Source of the DNA: an uncultured Lachnospiraceae bacterium
GTDB taxonomy: Bacteria; Bacillota; Clostridia; Lachnospirales; Lachnospiraceae
DNA: 64,000 nt
Reading direction: 5' to 3'
NCBI GenBank assembly: GCA_937910785.1
Contig: CALDLG010000045.1
Coordinates: 25,896 to 89,895 of the forward strand
Shown here: positions 17,980-26,235 of the stretch, piece by piece
Position numbering within the stretch: position 1 is the first letter of the stretch
Layout of the letters: each line of letters opens with the position of its first letter
The notes under the pieces: model-generated
The model's database searches: none
What the model was told of the DNA's origin: nothing
What the model saw: only the letters and a program-made list of their open reading frames with translations
Translations under genes and position numbers: made by a program

Positions 17980-19038
17980 TCACTTATTTGGATAATATTC
18001 CAGAATATCTTCCTGTACGATACGTTCCGAAAGCTCATACATTTGCTGAATTCTTTCCTGATAGTTTTCCTTCGTCAATCTGCTCTCTCCCGCAATCAGC
18101 CTGTTACAGATGACCTGATTAATATCTTTGGAAAAATGAATCATATCCATATATAAATCCAGGTCAGTGATGATTTCTTCATCATCCTGATAAAAGTAAA
18201 TTTCCGCGTTGTCACAGGAAAGCAGGGCGGCAATCGCCTGCTCCTCATTGTACAGATAAGCGTCCCGTTCACCGCTTCGATAGATATTATCCCACCAGAG
18301 CATGGAATAGGGAGGGAAGAAAAACTTAAAGGTCGTTTCGGGATGACTGTTCACCATATCGGTGAGCAATGCAATATTTCCTGCAAGCTCTTCCGCATAA
18401 CGGGTTTTTTCCTGCATGGGTTTGATGGAAGAAAGACGGTTATACATCCCGGTTGCAAGTTCCGCGCTGAAGAATTTCCATTGCGCCCAGTTATAAGAGT
18501 TTCCTTCATCATAGTCGCTTTTTAAGGAAAATGCCAGCATATAGGGAATTTTTTCCAGTATAATATCCTTGTTTAAAAGATAGGGATAATCGTTTAAATA
18601 ATTTGTATCGTACAGATACATGGGACAGCCGGTGGATTCATAGGTCGTTTCCGTACTTGCGCAGAGGGAGGAGGGATCGATGTTATAAAAAACATATTTC
18701 AGATTCCTGTTCTCGTAAGCGGTATCGAGCAGGTAGCACAGATCGGCGGTCGCTCCGTAGGAGCGGATGGCTTTGATTGTCCGGCACTGAAAGCCATTGT
18801 CGAACCACTTATTGTTATAGTTTTCACAGACGGAGGAACCGACGATCAGGCTGTCGTAATCGAAATTGCGCAGGGTTCCTACACACTGGTATTCCTTATC
18901 CGTAAGTACGCTTTTTAAGCCGGGCAGGGGTTTATGATACTGGTAAAAGGGATCGAAAATCACTACAAGTGCCATAATAAACAGAAGAAGTCCGACGCTT
19001 CTGATAAAAAATGATCTGATAAACTTCTGTTCCGTCAT
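17980..19038 (-). CDS. SGNH/DltD-like membrane-anchored protein, partner of MBOAT
   Basis: 352 residues: one N-terminal membrane helix (SVGLLLFIMALVVIFDPF) and an extracellular domain. YDSLIVGSSVCENYN resembles the GSS nucleophile loop of DltD/AlgX-type SGNH proteins, and DMIHFSKD near the end fits the Asp-x-x-His pair. It lies 26 bases downstream of the MBOAT gene on the same strand. Such pairs move acyl groups, usually acetyl, from the MBOAT channel to a surface polymer. The acceptor is unknown. The assignment rests on the serine loop, topology and gene pairing; overall similarity to characterised enzymes is low. Confidence 0.7.
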   Translation of the reverse strand: MTEQKFIRSFFIRSVGLLLFIMALVVIFDPFYQYHKPLPGLKSVLTDKEYQCVGTLRNFDYDSLIVGSSVCENYNNKWFDNGFQCRTIKAIRSYGATADLCYLLDTAYENRNLKYVFYNIDPSSLCASTETTYESTGCPMYLYDTNYLNDYPYLLNKDIILEKIPYMLAFSLKSDYDEGNSYNWAQWKFFSAELATGMYNRLSSIKPMQEKTRYAEELAGNIALLTDMVNSHPETTFKFFFPPYSMLWWDNIYRSGERDAYLYNEEQAIAALLSCDNAEIYFYQDDEEIITDLDLYMDMIHFSKDINQVICNRLIAGESRLTKENYQERIQQMYELSERIVQEDILEYYPNK

Positions 19039-19064
19039 ATTTCGTTTCCTCCTTTCATCTTTTT

Positions 19065-20561
19065 TCAGAAATTAAAGTATAAGAAGGTGCTGACCTGAGA
19101 CAGAGAAACGACACACCATATGAAAACAACCGTAACGGCCCAGCATCTGCCGGAGGTCAGTTTTCCGTCTTCCGCGATTTCCAGTACATTTTTCCGGGTA
19201 ATCATGAAGAAAGACAACGCCAGAAGGAAAAGCAGCAAAGCCAGGTACGCATAGCCGACAAGCTGTGGAGCCAGAATGCCGAGCGCCTCCTTGATAACGT
19301 AAAACTCCGGGATATCCAGCGTGGAGGCAACTTCAAACATTTTGCCCGTATAATTGAATGCTCCCAGATTTCTGAACATCTGTATGGCTCCTGCCATGCT
19401 TTCGCTTCGGAAGAAAAACAGCGAAAGATTGAAAAAACCGAAAGTCAGAATCCATCCGAGCCATGCCGGAATATGGAATTTGGAGGGGTGCTTTTCGTTC
19501 CTCCCGCGAATGCCGACAATTCCCAGATTATCCCAGACGACGAGGAGTCCCTGCATGGTGCCCCATGCGATAAAGGTCCATGCCGCGCCATGCCAGAGAC
19601 CGCTCAGAAAGAAAATGATAATCGTGTTTAACATTGTCCTCCATTTTCCTTTTTTGCTTCCGCCAAGCGGGATATAGACATAGGTGATGAAAAAGCGGGA
19701 AAGCGTTATATGCCATCTCTGCCACAGTTCTTTAACGGAGCAGGCCCGGTAAGGTGAGTTGAAGTTGACAGGAAGAATGATGTTAAACATTCTTCCAAGC
19801 CCCATTGCCATGTCGGAATAGCCGCTGAAATCGAAATAGATTTCAAAGGTATAGGACAAAATGACAAGGATGGTTGAAGGCGTGTCCAGGCTGAAGGTCT
19901 GTGCGAAGCCGTAATTGACGACGAGAGCAAGAACATCAGCTAAAAGGATCTTTTTACCAAGACCGAGAACGAACAGGACAATGCCCTGTGAAAAGTTGTG
20001 TGCGTTCAGACGCCGGTTTTTCGTATCCTCGAACTGCGGAATCATTTCTTTATAAAGGACGATCGGTCCGGCGACCAGCTGCGGAAAAAAGGTGACAAAG
20101 GTCACATAGTTGACAAAGGAATAGTGCTCCGCCCGTCCAAGACAGCGGTCTATGATAAAAGAAAGCTGCTGAAAGGTAAAAAAGCTGATGCCAAGGGGCA
20201 GCAGGATATGCTTTAAGGTAAAATCAGCATGGAAAGCCAGATTCAGGTTTTCGATGAAGAAATCATAATATTTAAAATAAAACAGCAGGCCAAGATTAAA
20301 GAAGATGCCGGCAAACAGACCAAGCCGGTTTGTAAGCTTCGTCCGGGCGTGCGTAAGGAGCCAGCTTAAAAAATAATTGATGCCGATGCTCGTCACGATA
20401 ATGATAAGATAACTGAAATTAAAGTAACCATAGAACCATAACGACATACCGGCCAGAAAAACTTTGGCCAGTTCATAATGTTTATAATGATTCAGCCCGT
20501 ACCATCCAAGCAGCGTAAGGGGCAGAAACAGAAAAATAAATAAAAAGGAATTGAACAGCAT
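19065..20561 (-). CDS. MBOAT-family O-acyltransferase (AlgI/DltB-like)
   Basis: 498 residues with about eleven membrane segments. MBOAT hallmarks are FNSPYRACSVKELWQRWHITLS, of which the WHITLS part is the most conserved, VYIPLGGS, and FFLSGLWHGAAW with the invariant His. AlgI- and DltB-type proteins transfer activated acyl groups across the membrane for O-acylation of exopolysaccharide, cell wall or teichoic acid. The SGNH-like protein just downstream is the expected partner. A GCCCGGAGGC ribosome site lies before the ATG and a well-spaced promoter is at 20604-20632. Confidence 0.92.
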   Translation of the reverse strand: MLFNSFLFIFLFLPLTLLGWYGLNHYKHYELAKVFLAGMSLWFYGYFNFSYLIIIVTSIGINYFLSWLLTHARTKLTNRLGLFAGIFFNLGLLFYFKYYDFFIENLNLAFHADFTLKHILLPLGISFFTFQQLSFIIDRCLGRAEHYSFVNYVTFVTFFPQLVAGPIVLYKEMIPQFEDTKNRRLNAHNFSQGIVLFVLGLGKKILLADVLALVVNYGFAQTFSLDTPSTILVILSYTFEIYFDFSGYSDMAMGLGRMFNIILPVNFNSPYRACSVKELWQRWHITLSRFFITYVYIPLGGSKKGKWRTMLNTIIIFFLSGLWHGAAWTFIAWGTMQGLLVVWDNLGIVGIRGRNEKHPSKFHIPAWLGWILTFGFFNLSLFFFRSESMAGAIQMFRNLGAFNYTGKMFEVASTLDIPEFYVIKEALGILAPQLVGYAYLALLLFLLALSFFMITRKNVLEIAEDGKLTSGRCWAVTVVFIWCVVSLSQVSTFLYFNF

Positions 20562-20597
20562 AATGCCTCCGGGCGATTCTTTCTAAAAATTCAAATA

Positions 20598-20632
20598 TGG
20601 TATAGTATACCAAATTCGGAAAAGGGTTACAA
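20598..20632 (-). promoter_or_regulatory. Promoter of the MBOAT operon with an overlapping palindrome
   Basis: On the minus strand TTGTAA (20632-20627), 17 bases and TATACT (20609-20604) form a promoter. The -10 box lies inside the palindrome TGGTATA-G-TATACCA (20598-20612), a likely operator. The palindrome could equally act on the divergent DUF4358 gene. Confidence 0.6.
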
Positions 20633-20657
20633 TAAATATTAGAAAGGAGTCATGAAT

Positions 20658-21299
20658 ATGAGTAAAAAACGGATAAGAATAGTATTGGCAGTCGGAATGA
20701 TTTTATGTAGTCTTATCGGGTGCGCCAAAAGCGCTCCTGCCGGAGAAATGGTAAAAAACAGGGAATCTGCCGGGGAAGGCGAGGAGATTTCCGAGCTTCC
20801 GGTAGGAAGCGCATATGTGGAAAACGAGGAAAAAAATGAGCAGGAAACATTTCCTACTTTATCGGAGCTGCAGGAAGCGGTAAAAGAAGAACTGGACGAT
20901 CACTATTGGCCGGAAATTTCCATATCGGAAGAGGAGTTTAAGAAAAAAACCGGCATTTCAAGAAATATGTATATTGAGTTTCTTGCTCAGGAGCCCGAAA
21001 CGGGAGCGGATATAGATACGATGATTATCATTCGGGCCAGAGAGGATTATGTCGGAGCCATCGAGCAGGCGCTGGAAGATTATCGGAACAGACTGATTGA
21101 GGAGAATCGTAAATATCCTCAAAATCTATGTAAGGTGGAGGCGGCCAGAATGGAAACGATCGAAAACTATATCTGCTATGTGCAGCTTGGAGCGGATACA
21201 AGTATCGTCGCGGGAAAAGGAAGTGATGAAATAGCGGCTTACTGTCTGGAAGAGAATGAACGGGCAGTTGATGTACTGGAAAAGGCTATCCTGAGATAG
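20658..21299 (+). CDS. DUF4358-family lipoprotein
   Basis: 213 residues from the ATG at 20658, which is 8 bases after GAAAGGAG; the ATG at 20652 would be only two bases from it. A lipoprotein signal is clear (VGMILCSLIGC, Cys about residue 22). After an acidic linker, the domain contains DTMIIIRAREDYVGAIEQAL and NYICYVQLGAD, which match DUF4358, a family of unknown function seen mainly in Lachnospiraceae. It is divergent from the MBOAT/SGNH operon, and the shared palindrome at 20598-20612 suggests joint control. A 10-pair hairpin covers its last codons. Confidence 0.8.
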   Translation: MSKKRIRIVLAVGMILCSLIGCAKSAPAGEMVKNRESAGEGEEISELPVGSAYVENEEKNEQETFPTLSELQEAVKEELDDHYWPEISISEEEFKKKTGISRNMYIEFLAQEPETGADIDTMIIIRAREDYVGAIEQALEDYRNRLIEENRKYPQNLCKVEAARMETIENYICYVQLGADTSIVAGKGSDEIAAYCLEENERAVDVLEKAILR

Positions 21300-21304
21300 C
21301 CTTT
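21281..21304 (+). terminator. Terminator hairpin over the end of the DUF4358 gene
   Basis: Perfect 10-pair stem (21281-21290 with 21295-21304) and a CTGA loop. The stop codon is inside the right arm, and the arm itself ends in three T. It faces the small minus-strand gene at 21312. Confidence 0.65.
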
Positions 21305-21311
21305 CTGATAA

Positions 21312-21449
21312 TTAATGACAATGACCGCCGCAGCGGCTGCAGTCTTTGCCGCACTGTGCGGACTTTCCGTTTTTCTTATCCCGTATGATGCTTCTGAGAG
21401 CCAGCCCGGTGGCGGCAGCTATGATTGCAAGAACAATGATCGTACTCAT
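21312..21449 (-). CDS. FeoB-associated Cys-rich membrane protein (45 aa)
   Basis: A small gene of 45 codons: one N-terminal membrane helix (TIIVLAIIAAATGLALRSII), then a short basic stretch and a Cys/His-rich tail (CGKDCSRCGGHCH). This is the layout of the FeoB-associated Cys-rich membrane protein family (PF12669), normally encoded directly after feoB and thought to help iron uptake. AAAGGAAA lies before the ATG. Here no feoA or feoB is within the window on either side, so it is an orphan. The Cys tail could bind iron or another metal. Confidence 0.8.
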   Translation of the reverse strand: MSTIIVLAIIAAATGLALRSIIRDKKNGKSAQCGKDCSRCGGHCH

Positions 21450-21646
21450 ATACATTTCCTTTCTGTCTGATTCCTATTTTATCAATTTTATCGAAAGTTG
21501 TCATCCTTTTCATTTCCTTATACATTTGATTCCATTTTGGAAAATAATTCCTTGTATATTTGAACAAAATCCGACATACGAAAAATGTTTAGTAAAAGCG
21601 TTAATTAGTGCATTATGTCGGAAAATAGTTTCGTTTTTTGAAAATA

Positions 21647-21675
21647 TTGTGCAAAAATACAAAAAATGATAAGAT
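21647..21675 (+). promoter_or_regulatory. Possible promoter of the nucleoside operon
   Basis: TTGTGC (21647-21652), 17 bases and TAAGAT (21670-21675) are suitably placed 58 bases before the LacI-ribokinase start. The boxes are imperfect. The 283 bases between 21450 and 21732 hold no gene, and I found no clear LacI-type palindrome. Confidence 0.4.
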
Positions 21676-21732
21676 TCACCCAACAAAAAGTTCTGAAAAA
21701 CGAAAAGGCGGGATGAGTCGGAAAGAGGAAAA

Positions 21733-23655
21733 ATGAACATACATGACATTGCCAGACTTGCCGGGGTATCAGCATCCACGGTTTCCAAAGTGATGAACGG
21801 CAAAGACAAAGATATCAGCGAAGAAACGAGGAAAAAGGTTCTGCGCGTCATCGAGGAAGAGAATTACGTTCCCTATTTCAGATTTCTGGAAAAAGAGGGC
21901 ATAAAAAATCATCTCATCGGGCTCATCGTAAAAAAAGAAAACCGGGAGAGAGAAAACATCGTTCTGACCGCGGAACACATGGCGCGAAAGAAGGGCTATG
22001 GAATTATCATCGGTTATTCGGAGGACGAAAAAGACACGGAACTGCTTGTCAGGCAGATGGTTAAAAAGAAAGTGTCGGGACTGCTTCTCGACTCTGCGAA
22101 ATGGGTTTCTGTGGGAAAGCTGGAAGATGCGGTCGTTTATTTCGGCGAGACGGAGGAATTTGACGAAAGGGAAAAAGCAGTCGTTTATTACAAATTGTCG
22201 GAGGCGGCCGGAATGGCGGTGGAAAGGCTGAAAAAGGAAGGGCATCAGAAAATTGCCTGTATTATCCGGCAGGGAGATCTGAGTGTTTTAGATGGATATC
22301 GGTTTGCCATGCAGAGCTTTCATCAGAAGGAGCAGCCGGTATGGATTTATGAAGGCCGGACATTGGAGGATATCGAGAAATACGGCATTCCGCAGGTACT
22401 GAACGAAAATGTGACCGCGATTGTCTGCGGTTCTTCTGAAATTGCGTGCTGCGTATGTAAGGTGATGGAAAGGAGCAAAACAGCGGTTCCGAACGAAATG
22501 TCCCTTATTTCCGTCGGCGATGACAGAATGTTGGAGCTTCTCGGATGCGGCATTTCCGCAGTTAAGTTTCCGAGTGAAGGCATGATGGAGGCGGCTTTGG
22601 ATTATCTGCTTGAAATGATGCAGGAAAAAAAGAATATCGAGGTTGTAAAGCGCCTGCAGCCTGTTGTCATAAACCGCAGCAGCATCATGAAACCGGCGCA
22701 GGAAAAGCAGGGAGAGGCCATTATCGTAGTCGGCAGCATGAATATGGACGTTACGATCGAGTGTTCCACGATATTGGTGGCGGGAGAGACCCAGCGCGCC
22801 AACAAGGTATTTATATATTCCGGAGGGAAAGGGGCTAATCAGGCAGCCGGCGTCGGAAAGCTGGGCGGGCAGGTATATATGATCGGCTGTATCGGAAATG
22901 ATGTATCCGGAAAACAGATTTATGCGGAGCTGACTGACAGTCATGTTCATATGGACGGCGTTTTATTTGATAATGCCCTCCCCAGCGGAAAAGCCTATAT
23001 CAATGTTGATGAACGGGGTGAAAGTGCGATTGTCATCTATCCCGGAGCAAATAAAAATCTGAGCATTAATCAGATCAGACGCAGCGGATACTTATTCGAA
23101 AAGGGAAAATACTGTCTTCTTTCGCTGGAGATACCGGGACCGATCGTAGAATATACGATTCGCTTCTGTAAGAGGAATCAGACGCAGGTCATTTTAAAAC
23201 CGTCGCCTACGGATGGCCTGAAAGACGAGCTGCTGCCTGAAATCGCGTATTTTGTGCCAAACGAAAAAGAGCTTCATGCGATCGTTCCGGGGAAAGCGGG
23301 ACTGGAGGAAAAAGCCGAGATTCTGCGGCAGAAAGGAGTTGAGAACGTTATCGTTACATTGGGGGCAAGGGGATGTTATCTGAGAAATAAAGAGGTTTCC
23401 ATTTATTTTGAAGGAACCGGATTTGAACCGGTGGATACGACCGGAGGCGCGGATTCCTTTATCAGCGCCATGGCGGTCTTACTGAGTGAAGGAAAGGAAC
23501 TGATCCACGCAATCGAATTCGCAATCTATGCGTCCGGAATCAGCGTTACAAGATATGGAGTACAGTCGGCGCTGCCGGAGAGAAAGGCGGTGGATGTCTA
23601 TGAGGATGAAATTTTTGCAAAATACCATGAGAAGAAAAGGAGGTGGGAGACATAA
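21733..23655 (+). CDS. LacI-family repressor fused to a ribokinase (PfkB) domain
   Basis: 640 residues in one uninterrupted frame. Residues 1-50 are a LacI helix-turn-helix (NIHDIARLAGVSASTVSKVM), and about 60-320 is a periplasmic-binding-protein-like effector domain ending in HTH-family style ALDYLLEMM. From about 328 to 627 it is a full ribokinase: VVGSMNMDVTI, YSGGKGANQAAG, and VDTTGGADSF with the catalytic Asp574. The anion-hole glycine before that Asp is Ala (GAD instead of GD). Ordinary LacI proteins are about 330-340 residues, so a whole enzyme is attached. The next gene is a separate ribokinase whose start overlaps this stop. The kinase half may sense ribose or adjust inducer level. 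Confidence 0.9.
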   Translation: MNIHDIARLAGVSASTVSKVMNGKDKDISEETRKKVLRVIEEENYVPYFRFLEKEGIKNHLIGLIVKKENRERENIVLTAEHMARKKGYGIIIGYSEDEKDTELLVRQMVKKKVSGLLLDSAKWVSVGKLEDAVVYFGETEEFDEREKAVVYYKLSEAAGMAVERLKKEGHQKIACIIRQGDLSVLDGYRFAMQSFHQKEQPVWIYEGRTLEDIEKYGIPQVLNENVTAIVCGSSEIACCVCKVMERSKTAVPNEMSLISVGDDRMLELLGCGISAVKFPSEGMMEAALDYLLEMMQEKKNIEVVKRLQPVVINRSSIMKPAQEKQGEAIIVVGSMNMDVTIECSTILVAGETQRANKVFIYSGGKGANQAAGVGKLGGQVYMIGCIGNDVSGKQIYAELTDSHVHMDGVLFDNALPSGKAYINVDERGESAIVIYPGANKNLSINQIRRSGYLFEKGKYCLLSLEIPGPIVEYTIRFCKRNQTQVILKPSPTDGLKDELLPEIAYFVPNEKELHAIVPGKAGLEEKAEILRQKGVENVIVTLGARGCYLRNKEVSIYFEGTGFEPVDTTGGADSFISAMAVLLSEGKELIHAIEFAIYASGISVTRYGVQSALPERKAVDVYEDEIFAKYHEKKRRWET

Positions 23656-24572
23656 TGCGAAAGATCGTTGTGGTAGGAAGCCTGAATATGGATGTTGTTA
23701 TTGAAACGCCGCATCTGCCCGAATGCGGTGAGACCGTTTCCGGAAAAAAGATCGATCTGGTTTCGGGCGGAAAGGGCGCCAATCAGGCATATGCGGCCGG
23801 AAAGCTGGGCGGTAATGTTACAATGATCGGGGCAGTCGGGAACGACGCGGCGGGGGAAACACTTTTGTATAATCTGAAAAGCGTGGGCGTCGATGTGACG
23901 GGAATACGACAGATGGAAAACGGTACGACCGGACAGGCCTTTATTGCGGTCGATGACAACGGAGATAATTCCATTATTATCATTCCCGGAGCAAACGGGC
24001 TTGTAACAAAGGAGCTGATCGATGAGAAAGCGGATATTATCAAAGAAAGCGATATTGTGATCATGCAGCTTGAAATTCCACTCGATGTTGTGGAATATGT
24101 GAAGGAAATGGCAGTCAGGGAAAGGAAAACCGTGATTGTCGATCCGGCGCCGGCGCTTCCCGATTTGCCGGATCATTTCTGGAGGGGAATCGATTATGTA
24201 AAACCAAACGAGACAGAGCTTGCAATTCTGACCGGCAGAAAACTCAAAACGAGAGAAGAGCTGATCGGGGGCGCGAGGGTTTTGATCGAAAAAGGGGTCA
24301 GGAATGTAATCGTGACACTTGGCAGCGAAGGCTGTCTTATGGTGACGGAGGATACGGAAGCGTTTTTCTGTCCTTATCAGGTAAAAGCGGTCGATACGAC
24401 GGCGGCAGGCGACAGTTTTACGGCAGCCTTCGCGCTGGCGCTCAGTCAGGGAAAAACCTGCGGTGAGGCGGTCGACCTGGGACAGAAGGTATCGTCAGTT
24501 GCGGTAACGCGAAAAGGCGCTCAGACATCGATTCCGACGATGGAAGAAGTAAAAAAAATGTGGGATGAATGA
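23655..24572 (+). CDS. rbsK: Ribokinase
   Basis: 306 residues, normal for RbsK. The start is the ATG at 23655, overlapping the previous stop as TAATG, with AAAGGAGGTG upstream; the GTG at 23643 would lie inside that ribosome site. NMDVVIETPHLPECGETV and SGGKGANQAYAAGKLGG form the ribose site, and VDTTAAGDSF holds the catalytic Asp253. It phosphorylates ribose to ribose-5-phosphate, feeding the pentose phosphate pathway. The ribose presumably comes from the nucleoside hydrolase encoded next. Confidence 0.92.
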   Translation: MRKIVVVGSLNMDVVIETPHLPECGETVSGKKIDLVSGGKGANQAYAAGKLGGNVTMIGAVGNDAAGETLLYNLKSVGVDVTGIRQMENGTTGQAFIAVDDNGDNSIIIIPGANGLVTKELIDEKADIIKESDIVIMQLEIPLDVVEYVKEMAVRERKTVIVDPAPALPDLPDHFWRGIDYVKPNETELAILTGRKLKTREELIGGARVLIEKGVRNVIVTLGSEGCLMVTEDTEAFFCPYQVKAVDTTAAGDSFTAAFALALSQGKTCGEAVDLGQKVSSVAVTRKGAQTSIPTMEEVKKMWDE

Positions 24573-24585
24573 AAGGAGAATGCAG

Positions 24586-25548
24586 ATGAGAAAAGTAATA
24601 ATCGACACCGATCCGGGAATTGACGACGCGCTGGCCATTCTGCTCGCTTTATCGGCCAAAAAAGAGCTGGATATTCTTGCGCTTACGACAGTAAACGGGA
24701 ATGTGGACATCGAAAAGGTGACCAAAAACGCCTTTAAAATTCTGGACGTGGCGGGAAGGAATGATATACCGGTCTATCAGGGAAACGGAAAACCTCTGAT
24801 GAGAGAAAACAGTATGCCCGCGGACTGTCATGGAGATGACGGGCTTGGAAATATCGGTATGGAGGAAATTGACAGGACCCCGGAGGAGGAGAGTGCTACA
24901 GATTTTCTGATCCGGAAAGCGCGTGAGGAAAAGGGAGAAATTACGCTGATGCCGATCGGACCGCTTACCAATATTGCGGAAGCGGTGCAAAAGGATCCGG
25001 AATTTGCAAAAAACATAAAGGAAGTAGTTATTATGGGCGGAGCGGTTCATGAGGGAAATGTTACGCCGCATGCGGAATTTAATTTCTGGGTGGACCCGGA
25101 AGCGGCCCAAATTGTATTTCAGGCGGGCTTTGAAAAGGTAACGATGGTGGGATTGGATGCTACGAAGCATGTATGGCTTGATCCTGTATTGAGGGAGCTG
25201 ATGTATCAGATCAATACCCCGGTGTCGAGATTTATCCATAAGGTTACCAGAGTGTATGCGGATGCTCATTGGGGATATGGGCAGAAACTGGGGTGTGAGC
25301 TCTGTGACGTACTGGTTACGGCGTATTTACTCGACAATAGCGTGCTTGAAACAATGGATGCTTTCGTCGATGTCGAAACCCGGGGATTATGCGACGGAGC
25401 CTCCGTAGTATATCCCACATGGAAATATGCGGACAGAGTAAAAAACTGTGCGGTAGCCGTAAATGCGGATACAAAAAAATTTTTTGAAATATTTTTCGGG
25501 TATCTGTTTCCGGAATACATTGAAAATGTAAAGAAAATTCAGGGATAA
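24586..25548 (+). CDS. Nucleoside hydrolase (inosine-uridine preferring type)
   Basis: 320 residues from the ATG at 24586, seven bases after AAAGGAG; two earlier in-frame ATGs lie before or within that site. IIDTDPGIDDALAI is the calcium/ribose-binding Asp cluster of the IunH/Rih family, and EFNFWVDPEAA and the later HVWLDP segments fit. It hydrolyses ribonucleosides to free base and ribose. There is no signal peptide, so it acts in the cytoplasm after uptake by the ECF transporter downstream. Base preference cannot be read from the sequence. Confidence 0.93.
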   Translation: MRKVIIDTDPGIDDALAILLALSAKKELDILALTTVNGNVDIEKVTKNAFKILDVAGRNDIPVYQGNGKPLMRENSMPADCHGDDGLGNIGMEEIDRTPEEESATDFLIRKAREEKGEITLMPIGPLTNIAEAVQKDPEFAKNIKEVVIMGGAVHEGNVTPHAEFNFWVDPEAAQIVFQAGFEKVTMVGLDATKHVWLDPVLRELMYQINTPVSRFIHKVTRVYADAHWGYGQKLGCELCDVLVTAYLLDNSVLETMDAFVDVETRGLCDGASVVYPTWKYADRVKNCAVAVNADTKKFFEIFFGYLFPEYIENVKKIQG

Positions 25549-25562
25549 AGGGAGGAAAAGTT

Positions 25563-26210
25563 ATGAATAATGAGAAAAAAGGAATCAAAGCGGATTTTAA
25601 TATGATTACAATTTTGACAATTCCGATTGCCATTGCCATTAATTATGTGGGATCGACGCTGGCGGGAACACTGCATCTTCCCATTTATCTGGACACGATC
25701 GGCACCTTTCTGATCGCGCTGATTGCCGGTCCATGGGTCGGAGGATTAACGGGCGCGTTAAGCAATATTATGGTATCTCTGACGCATCCGATTGCCATGC
25801 CGTATGCGATCGTATCCTGTATTTTCGGCGTCACGGCAGGTTTCATGGCGAGAAAAGCCATGTTTATCAATATTAAGAGATTTATTCTCTCAGGAGCTGT
25901 CGTTGTACTGATGGGCGTTTTCGGAACCATTTTCGTTGTACTTACCTTTTTCGGCGGATTCGACGGTTCGACCAATTCCATGATCATCGCGGCGATGAGA
26001 ACGATGGGCGTTCCGTTCTGGCTGGCACTGGTGATCGGAAACTTTATTTCCGAGATTCCGGATAAGTTTATCGCTTTGCTGATTTCGTATCTGGTTATTA
26101 AAGGAATGTCGGACAGATATCTGTATAAATTTTCCAACGGACATATTTTCATCGAAGCGAGAAAGAAGGCAAAAGAAGGCAGGAGTGTGAAAAAGGACGA
26201 AAAGGAATAG
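25563..26210 (+). CDS. ECF transporter substrate-binding (S) component, probably nucleoside-specific
   Basis: 215 residues with five or six membrane segments, the size of ECF S components. The stretch LPIYLDTIGTFLIALIAGPW and GGLTGALSNIM are typical of this fold, as is the basic tail. It should bind the substrate in the membrane and dock with the EcfT/EcfA complex encoded in the next three genes. Specificity is inferred from the operon (nucleoside hydrolase plus ribokinases): nucleosides, or possibly ribose. The ribosome site GGGAGG precedes the ATG. Confidence 0.85.
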   Translation: MNNEKKGIKADFNMITILTIPIAIAINYVGSTLAGTLHLPIYLDTIGTFLIALIAGPWVGGLTGALSNIMVSLTHPIAMPYAIVSCIFGVTAGFMARKAMFINIKRFILSGAVVVLMGVFGTIFVVLTFFGGFDGSTNSMIIAAMRTMGVPFWLALVIGNFISEIPDKFIALLISYLVIKGMSDRYLYKFSNGHIFIEARKKAKEGRSVKKDEKE

Positions 26211-26235
26211 ACAATAGAAAGGACTGGTTAGAAAG

